Below, piece after piece: positions 42,650 to 64,000 of a stretch of DNA of 64,000 nt. A program made the translations under genes and the position numbers. The stretch is taken from assembly GCF_902635505.1 (NCBI RefSeq), contig NC_045427.1:56508539-56572538 (forward strand). The letters are read 5' to 3'. Position 1 is the first letter of the stretch, and every line of letters begins with the position of its first letter. Under the pieces are notes generated by a model. That model did no database searches, was not told the origin of the DNA, and saw only the letters and a list, made by a program, of their open reading frames with translations. The stretch is from Sarcophilus harrisii. Lineage: Eukaryota; Chordata; Mammalia; Dasyuromorphia; Dasyuridae.

Positions 42650-43020
42650 TTACTTTTTAAGATGTAAAATCTGCAAGATTTATTATAGATTATAAATTTA
42701 ATGGTTTTACTTTGTCCTAATTCACACACCAGTGTAGGCCCTACCTCAGTGTATTGAGGCTTAAATGAGAGGATTGATACATTTTGTAAAGCATTATACA
42801 TACATTCATACATATCACTTCTCAGTTGTGCTTAGTAGGGACAGGGCTACCTTTTTCCATGAATATTTGTCTGGTTTAGCACTTAAAATGTTTTTAAGGA
42901 TTGAATTCCTGACAAACAGTTCTACTTAGCTTAGCCATAGGTAGAATGGCCTCTTCCCACCTCCATCTGTAGAAAATCCTTTCTTTCCTTCCTTCCTTCA
43001 ATGCTCATTCATGTGAAATC
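42650..43020. other. Intergenic stretch without recognised features
   Basis: This is AT-rich sequence with short runs such as (CTTC)n near 42985. No exon or repeat family was recognised. Confidence 0.4.
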
Positions 43021-43024
43021 TTTT

Positions 43025-44290
43025 TCAAACAAATCAATCAATAAATATTTATTAAGCACCTACTAAGTGCCAGGTGGAGTGCTAAGCACTAGGGATACAA
43101 AGAGGCAAAAAAACAGTCCCTGTTCACAAGGAGCTCACAATCTAATGGGGGAAGATTTCTTGTAGTTGGGAGAGACAAAATGCAAACAAATATATACAAA
43201 CAAGCTATATACAGGATAAAAAGGAAATCATTAGCAAAGGGAAGGCACTAGAATTAAGAGGATGGGGAAAGGCTTCCTAGAAAAGATGAGATTTTGTAGT
43301 TGGGACTTAAGGAAGCTAGAGAAGGCAGTAGGTGGATTTAAGGAGGGAGACCATTCCAGGCTTTGGAAAAGGGCTGGGGAAAATGCCTGGAAGTGAGGGA
43401 GGGGATGTTGTTTGTGGAACTGCCAGGAGGGTGTCTCTGGATCAGAGTACATGACTGGTAATAAGATGGAAGACAACTGCAAAGGTAAGAGGACTTTGAA
43501 TGAATGCCAAGCACAATTTGTATTCAATCCTAGAGGAGTTTTAAGTGGAAGCGGGGGTGGTGACATGTTTGGACCAAAGTTTTAGGAAAAATCACTTCAG
43601 TGGCTGAATGGAAGCTGAACTGGACTAGGGAGAGACTTGGGGCAATCACCAAAGCCACACCAGCTTTGGCACTCATGCAAGTGTGAAGGGATGGGGAAGT
43701 GTATGCAAAGAATGAAATCCGTGGCAACAACTTAGATATGGGGGTGAGAAAGCAGGAGAAATCCAGGGAAGACAGGGAATCCCAAGACATCCCCAATCCC
43801 TCCTTCTTCTACAACAGAAATGACTGCTTTATGGGTGCCTGGATCTTGGTAGTTATTTCTCTCCCTCAAAACAGTAGCTTGCAAGTCAGCATTTAAGTCG
43901 CAACTATCTAAAAAGTGCTCTGGTAGCCACTGGATCAACCAAGACTGAAATCCTTGCCCACGAAGAACTTATATCCCAATGGGGCAAAATAGTAAGTACA
44001 CATAAAGGTATAAACAGAATATATACATGACACTTTTGGGTGGAAAGGCACTAAACTGGGGATAATCTGCAAAGGATTCCTCAGCAGCATTTGAGCTGAA
44101 CAGGGAAAGAGAAAAGGAATTCTAAGACAGAGGAATGCATTCTGGGCTTGGGAGGAGGACCATGGTACACACATGTGATTAGGCAGGGGTTGTATGGCAG
44201 CTTGTGAAGGACTTCATTTGATATTAGTAATGGAAACCTCAGGAGTAGGGCAGTGATATGATCAGACCAGCACTTCAGCCAACTGCAAAT
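43025..44290 (-). repeat. L2/CR1-clade LINE pieces, minus orientation
   Basis: 43025-43160 repeats AAATATTTATTAAGCACCTA and CAGTCCCTGTTCACAAGGAG. 43240-43680 has GACCATTCCAGGCTTTGG and AAAATCACTTCAGTGGCTGA. 43930-44290 has GCAGTGATATGATCAGACCA. The order fits one or two antisense LINE copies with gaps. Confidence 0.55.
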
Positions 44291-45655
44291 TCAGTGAGGG
44301 AAATCCTAGTCTACCCGGAGCCCTGGAAGATTGGGATGGAACACACAATTTTTTGCCTTGCCTGAAGGGAGATGAATTCACCCATTTCCCCAAGTATGTT
44401 TAGTCTGGGGTCAAAAGTACTTAGTGTTGGGACTTAAACCCAGAATGACTGACCAGTTACAGGCAAGATCAGAGAATAACTGTTGGCTTGACCTCTGAGC
44501 AAAGAAATACTTTAAAAGAGGACAGCATAATGCAAAAGTACCAGATTATGTCAAGATTGAATGATCTTAGGTTGCCAGGGCCAGGTTTAGGTAAAGGAAG
44601 GAGAAGACCCTGATTTTCTTCAGCACCAGTTGCTCATCTCCCATCCTCTCTAGATACTAACTAATTAATCCTGGGTCTACACAAGTTTTCTCTCAATCAA
44701 CACTTACTATTATCAGACCTCCAGGGCCTTCTTTACTCTCTAACAGATTAAGAATTTGATTGCAAGTCAGTCACAAAATTAATGGATGACTATGCTTTAA
44801 TGCTACCCTTTGCAGAAATTCTCCACTTCAACCGGAAATACCTTAATTGATTTGAAATTATGGAACTTGGGGGAGTCTGGTGGGGTGGCATTTCTGGCTT
44901 CAAAACATACTGGTTGCTCTAACTACAGGACTGAGTGAGAAGGTTCTCCTCTGCTCTAAGGCCCTCCCTCATTCGGGATTTTCTGAGCAGCAGTGGAATG
45001 CCCCCGGCCAGCTCACTGATAACCTAGTGGGGGAGGTGCGCTCTGGCCCTGTTTTTAGAAGACAAGTTCAGTACTCTTTCGACCACACTACAGAATTACA
45101 TTTATATCCATCATACACACCGAAGACCAACTTGGCAAATGGCAAAGATCACTACAGGAAGAGGGGCCCAAGGAAGAATTAATCAGGGCATTGGAGAACA
45201 CCCCAAACTGGATGGACATAAAGACAGCACAATGGAACCCGAAGCCACAGCCTGAATGCACAAGCACTGAGGTGAAAATGGTTCAATGACTTGAACAAGT
45301 AAAAAGGCAGAATATAGATTAGTTGTCATGAAGGTGAGATTGATGCTAATGGTAAAAGATTTTTTCAGTAGTGTAGCAGTGACACAGAGAATTTTTAAGA
45401 TTTTATTTGAGGCTTAGAGGATAAGAGCATAGATTAATGGAGACATCATTGGGCTAGAAATGAGAATTTCTCAAAGCAGGGAGAGGGCATTAGATGACCA
45501 AGGCAGGAGCTAAAATGGAAACATCTCTAATGTGAAGAAGACAAGATGCTTGCTTATCTATACATCCCAAAGTGAATTCTTAGTTGCATGATCAGGGGCA
45601 AGTAAAAATTACTAAGCCTCAGTTTTTATTTGCAAAATGGCAAAAATACCTCAGG
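44291..45655. other. Intergenic stretch without recognised genes
   Basis: Unique-looking, moderately AT-rich sequence. The longest open frame (44880-45182) shows no domain and no splice context. I see nothing else I can support. Confidence 0.4.
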
Positions 45656-45910
45656 ATGCCTATAAAGTGGTTGGGTTGTTGTTCACTTGTCTTTCTGTGA
45701 TTTAATCTGAGGTTTTCTTGGCAGAATTATTAAAGTGGTTTGCTATTTCCTTCTCCAGCTTGTTTTTACAGATGAGGAAATTGAGGCAAAAAGCATTAAA
45801 GTGACTTGCCCAGGATCACACAGTATGTTGTCTGAAGTTGGACTGGAACTCAGGAAGTTGGTCCGACTCCCTGGCCTGGCACTCTACCCACTGTGCCACC
45901 TAGCTGCTCA
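45655..45910 (+). repeat. Marsupial SINE
   Basis: GAGGTTTTCTTGGCAGAATT, GATGAGGAAATTGAGGCAAA and the end CCCACTGTGCCACCTAGCTG show a complete copy. Confidence 0.8.
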
Positions 45911-48900
45911 CAAGTGGTTGGGGGAGGAAACATTAATTACTCAAATAGAGTAGTTAAAAGTTTATAAACAGAGATCATAAGCCCGCAAGAGAGGGAGCAA
46001 TGATGAGGGAAATAAACAGCCAAGAAAATACTTCAGCAGAGGGCAAAATTTTTAGCATCTAATTTACCAAGGTTGGCAGTTAGGACAGGTGCCTACCAAA
46101 GCTGCTTAAGAGTTGCTTCCATCAGGTAATACTTAGAAACTGATCGTCTCTTGCTGATTCTACATCAATCTTTTCCCTGTGTCCTTCTGATTTTTCAATT
46201 GCAAATACAATCATTCTTGCCCTACATCACAGATAGCAGTGTACTTTCTATTGCAGTATACTGTAGAGATAGAAATGAATCCTGGACACTACTCCTGTTA
46301 ATGGCCAAGTTGTACCCTTAACTTCCTCTTTGGTAAACATGGTGATCTAAAGTCCAGAAAAATTTCCCCTTTCTAAAGAGCGCATGAGAACAGTAAGTAA
46401 GCCCAGAGAAGACAAGTTTTCAGGAGAGGAAAAAAAACATTTCCTATTAGAAGTCTAGGCTGCAGTTATATAAGAGTACACTCTTTGTGGATTAGTTTGG
46501 GGGGGGGGGGGGGGGGGGGAGGGGGAGAGAGAGCCAAATGAGTTGGGGGCAAGTTATATAAAAAGGAAGAATTCTTAGTTCACCACAAGAAATACATTTT
46601 CTAACAATCTGATTGGTCCAGCAGTGGCTGTCCTGAGTTCCTATTCACTGAAGTACTCAGGCTAAGGCTAGTTGACCATTTACTGGATGCTGTAGAAGTT
46701 AAGAACTGATGCAATTTTTTTCTTCCACATTTCTTTTCTTTGAGTTGAAGCAGCAGAAAAATGTGAAGGAACCTTTTTGCTGAAAATAAAGATGAACAAG
46801 TTTAATATAATTTGTTAATGGAAGAACTTAGAGAAAATAGCAAAGTTGGGATGGGGGAGATGAAAATTATACATTATTTTGCATCTTTTGCATGATTTTT
46901 CAAACAGGTCAGAGTCTACTTGGCATCTACAACTTCTCAAAAGAAGGGATGAAAGTGAGTTAGAAGAGCCATAGTTTAATGATGGGGGTAGCTCAGTTTC
47001 ACACACCCCCCCCCCCAAACAGATATTGCTGGTGGCCCCAGTGGCGAAGAAAGGGTTCAAGATTGAAAGTTTTTGTGAATGAAGATCAGATACCAATCAC
47101 TTCCCATGATACAGCCTCTAAACCAAGACTCCCCCATTACACATCATTCCACCAGTACTGGAGCATTCATCATGGAAACACAGTTCAAGTGGATATGGGT
47201 GAAAGACCCATGAAAGTGGAATTCCTACGAAACTGCTGAGAGCAGAATAAACTTCACGGTTGTAACAAAATACAGCGTCAGCTGAAGTAAGGAGAGAGAT
47301 CATAGTAAACCAGGCTAGCAAGACAGAAGTGTTCTGATAGTTTGGGTTTTAGCTTTGGTCAAAGTGGGGATCTGACTGAGTCCAGGAGTCTCTGTAAATA
47401 AATAACATACCTAGTTATAAAACAAAGGTCAACTTTGTGAGTCACATAAAAAGAAACAGGTTGATTGTTATCAGAAATAAGGTCAAAAGTACTGTACAGA
47501 CCATTGTCTTAAAAAACACAAGAACTCAGCTAATGGAATAGAAACCTGATAAGACTCTCCCTAGGTAACAGAGCCCCAAAATTCAACAAAATAAGGAAGT
47601 TCTTCAATTTTTTTCTAGTAAAGACCAAGAAAGGAAGCTAGTCATAGTGAACACAAGAAAACTTAATACATCATATGAAGCTGGTATAGTAGAAAGAATA
47701 CCGGATCTGAAGTTAAGACCCAAGTTCCAGGACTAGTCTTTTCTGCCCTCCACAGATGGTGATCCTATTTAACTTGAGACTTATGCTACTCTTGCAAAAT
47801 GGCTACTAAGGTGGGTCACCACCAGATTTAAGAATGAAGTGTTAATGAAGATCCCCAAGCTTTTCTAAGAACCGAAAATGGTTTCTGTGGTACCTAGCCT
47901 AATATGACCAATAAAATATTCTAAATCAGAAAGAAATCACCTCAATAATGAAACTTGAAGGTAAACAAGTCCCATATTTAGGTGCTTTTGTGCTTAAACT
48001 GAAAGCCAAGTCACAAAAGCTTTTAAGGGGAAAGCACTAATGTCCAGGGATAACAAATGATGTATGTGGAGTTAATCTTAACTTCCATGAAGAAAAAAAA
48101 AAAAAAAAAAGATACAAAGAATTTATCACCATGCCCACAAGACACAGTACAGAAAGGCTGATAAAGCATGAATGGGGCCAATCCCAGTAATGAGCAGAAC
48201 CTTAAGTGGTGAAGCTTGGATGCTGAACAAGGGGATGAATCTGGACTGGAATCCTACCTGACAACTTCAGACACCCACTTCTTTGAGTCTAGATGTGGCT
48301 GTTTCTTCAAGTTAAGGCCTCTTGACTCTTATGTGATATGAAAACCATAGACAAAGGAGGAATATGGCTAAGCAATTCAGACAACCTGGCTCTTAATGAA
48401 TCTTTGCAGCAAGGCCCACATTTAGGGACTGATGGATGATACAGAAAAGGATGCTGAGATCAAGATTAGCAAGGAACTACAAGTTTGAAGCACAGGATTA
48501 AACTTCTAAAAATGACAAATACATCCATGGAAAAATAAAAGAGACTCAGTGGGAGGAAGAAGTGATGTGAGCTTTTTAAAAGCAGAAACTGTCTTTCCCC
48601 ACGTTCTGTACAGATCAGGGTACACTGTGGGCGCTTGGGAAATGTTAAACACCACACAATACAGAAAACACAACAGAGCGACAACGGGTGCCCGGAAGGG
48701 AACTGGAAGTGGTGCCCAAAGTCCTTAATTCCCTCCTCCTCAAATGTCTGATGGGATTAAAGAATACTAGACAGTTCCCCCACCAGAGTGTGCTCAGAGA
48801 GGACCCACCTTCAAGTTCATAGTACCTCATCAGGCAGAAGACAAGGAGGAGTCAAAGAGAAATGCTTATATGACATTACCTACAGCTAAAAAAAAATGGA

Positions 48901-49635
48901 AGTGTCCTTGAGCTCTGGTTGGCAATGACTTTCAAGGATATCAAAGTTTGAAAAGCAGATAAAAGGAACCTCCCTGCTGCATTAGGTAGAAGTCCAATTC
49001 AGAAGAATGGCAAAGGCAAAGACACTGACAGGTGGTTACAGTTCTTAAGGGGAAATGATGCTGGAGCCAAAGACCTAATCCAGGGGCAGGACAGCTCACC
49101 CTCCCTGCCCCCCCCCCCCCCCCCCCCCCGACTGCCCTCCAACAGATAGGCCCACAATGCCCAGCAGTGCCCGTGGCCGCCTCTGCTTTCCTTAACTACA
49201 CACAGGGCTCTTTCATGCCAGTTTTGTGACTCCTCTCAAAGGGGGTGTTGGCGACAAAGAGAACAAGAACCGCGATGGCAATACTGACAGAAATGCTTCT
49301 TGGCGCTCAGCATTTCAGACCTGCAGACAATTCATGGGCACGAACACATTCTTCTCCCCCGGCAAACTTCACAGGAATTCGGCAGGCAGCATGTCCCTCA
49401 AAATCCAAATTGTTTTGTGGGCTCTTTTCCATATGCTGGAGCAGGCCCTGACTTCCCAGGAACACGGCATGCCATCTGAGGGCAGAGAAGAAAACAAAAG
49501 CCTGGCAGTTTTGCCAGTGGCAGCTGGAGAACAGCTTGAAGTAAGTCTGGGGAGGACAAAACCCTACCAAGCCAGGAACTGAGTTCTTACACAGCTCAAA
49601 CGAAACTAGCTGTCTAGAGCACATGTTAATCCATT
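45911..49635. other. Intergenic stretch downstream of CTCF; homopolymer runs only
   Basis: I see no exon or clear repeat family. A run of 21 G lies at 46499-46519 and a run of 22 C at 49108-49129. A short T-rich to A-rich stretch lies near 48090. Two open frames (46979-47239 and 49226-49582) have no recognisable domain. Confidence 0.5.
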
Positions 49636-49639
49636 ATTA

Positions 49640-51018
49640 TTTATTAGCTGTACAGCAGTATAATTCACCTTCCCAGCTTTCAAACCCCCATTACATATTT
49701 TATTACAGTTCTCATGTTGGCCTTCTAAAATAATGAAAAATATCACACAGTACAGCGAAGTACAAAAATGCATCAACCTAGAGAGTCTGATAGCTATACT
49801 CATAGCTTTTCTTAAAAGCGATACATAGAAGAAAAATTTGTTTGAAATCAGCAAGACTCTATAAAAAGCTTACATTTTTAACATGACAGTCCATATACAA
49901 GCATCATTTCTTTTGAAAGTTGTGTTTGTTTCACATTATTGTTTCTTTTTAAGATCCAAAATTTAAATTACTGACCTAGCGAAATTTCCTGGCCCAGGTT
50001 TTCCAAGGGCTACCATGACCCATTTAAAACCGCTGTTTTTGCCTTAACAGAGGATTTGTAAAACACAAAAATACAGCTATAAAACGGAGCAAAGAAAATG
50101 TAGATGTGAAATCATAACAGAGTTAATTATACAAGGTTCAAATGCCAGTTCCATGTGCTCGGAATAAAAAACGTTCCACGTGGACTCCCATTATTCAGCA
50201 AGCAATAGTCTGGGTACCTTCTTCTACGTGATTGTGATCCATTAATTTTTTTTTTTTCCAACATTTACATACTATTGAGTCTGTTGTAACTTAATTTGTA
50301 AGTTAATTAAAATGCTGGGCTTCTTAAACTGCACTTCTTTCCAACCTCTTAATTAATGGAAAAGATTAAAATGTAAAAAAACAAAACAAAACAAAAACAA
50401 AACCAGGTATTTACAAGCTTGACCATAACAGATGCTCTGCTAAGAAAGCAGCAAAGAGTTCAGGACAGAAATCAATCATAGCATGCCATATTACTGGTGT
50501 GCAGCTAACTCCAAGCCATAGGGAGTCAGGGAAAAGCAAAAATAAAAATGGTTTAAAAGTCTAGGACCCTCCCAAGTCTGCATTTACAATTAAAAACTCT
50601 TCTAGGAAGGGGACGTAGAACTTTGGGAAACCTTGGTGGCAATTCCGGAGTGGTTTACCATAAGGGCTTCAGTGAAGGGCTTCAATGTTCTGTTTCCATC
50701 TATCAAAACTGGTTACATGTAAACATGGTCCTTGGACCATCAATGCAATGTTGATCTCAAATTTCATCGTCAACCCCCTCAAGGACTCAGTGTGTATTCT
50801 AACGTTCCATGATCTGCAATGCTAACATCAAACAGCAAGTTCTAGTTAAATCACATTTTCTACCATAATCTTTGAAGTTTAAGTTCCCAGTATGTTTGGT
50901 AAAATGGTCTAAAATGATGCATTTCCCAAAGCCAAGAAAACAAAAGAAAAAGAAAAAAAATAAGATTGAGCCGTTTAAACACAGCCCAGGCCAGTTCAGT
51001 CGGCAGAGCCTTCCTCCA
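49640..51018 (-). terminator. CTCF: CTCF 3' UTR with two poly(A) signals
   Basis: About 1.4 kb of AT-rich sequence follows the CTCF stop codon. AATAAA on the minus strand occurs at 49699-49704 and 49640-49645. The sequence around 49800-49860 matches my memory of the human CTCF 3' UTR end. Either or both signals may be used. Confidence 0.75.

Positions 51019-64000
<12,982 letters not shown>

Noticed and set aside
46499-46519. G21 run as a possible G-quadruplex control element
   Set aside because: It is a pure homopolymer in a gene-free stretch, of uncertain assembled length, with nothing nearby for it to act on.
46979-47239. An 86-codon frame near the middle of the intergenic gap
   Set aside because: Its later part has a protein-like composition, but I recognise no family, splice site or neighbour. 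It could be a retrocopy remnant, but the evidence is too thin to call.
49226-49582. A 118-codon frame downstream of CTCF
   Set aside because: It has no recognised domain and no exon signals. It lies just beyond the CTCF poly(A) signals and is probably chance.

Overview
The window is nuclear DNA of a mammal, most likely a marsupial (species not determined). It carries five intron-rich genes with canonical GT-AG introns. The repeats are of a marsupial kind: several copies of a short tRNA-headed SINE with a GGCAGCTAGGTGGYGCAGTG head, a second SINE family ending in the same core, L1 tails of a type I know from opossum and dasyurid genomes, and old MIR, L2 and hAT copies. No Alu-like, B1 or B2 elements were seen. 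Gene order and orientation match human 16q22.1 read backwards: ENKD1, PARD6A, ACD, CARMIL2, CTCF.

Layout. ENKD1 (+) fills 1-3190, with seven coding exons giving 346 residues. PARD6A (-) is at 3620-6340, tail to tail with ENKD1, with three coding exons giving 354 residues. A 7 kb stretch of CpG island, pyrimidine repeat and nested LINE/SINE/hAT insertions (6340-13540) separates PARD6A from ACD, which in human start almost back to back. ACD (+; shelterin TPP1) is at 13543-16825, with twelve coding exons giving 495 residues. CARMIL2 (-) is at about 16920-39000, with 39 coding exons giving 1456 residues. ACD and CARMIL2 end within about 100 bases of each other. A 10 kb repeat-rich gap (39000-49600) follows, holding L2 and SINE copies, a decayed Tc1/mariner-like transposon and a CTCF-like motif. 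CTCF (-) runs from about 49640 past the window end; ten coding exons cover all eleven zinc fingers and the C-terminus, and the start lies beyond 64000.

Every exon join was checked for reading phase, and the frames of all five genes add up with no break. The genes are neighbours rather than a pathway: a ciliary/centrosomal protein, a polarity scaffold, a telomere protein, an actin-capping regulator of T cells and the main chromatin insulator protein. I found no undescribed multi-gene system. The more interesting signals are regulatory or evolutionary. They include three tandem p53-like half-sites inside LINE-derived sequence upstream of ACD, a changed residue in the TPP1 TEL patch, loss of the reading frame for the long TPP1 form, a wide gap between the PARD6A and ACD promoters, an X-box-like site at the ENKD1 end, and a recent 132-base tandem duplication inside CARMIL2.
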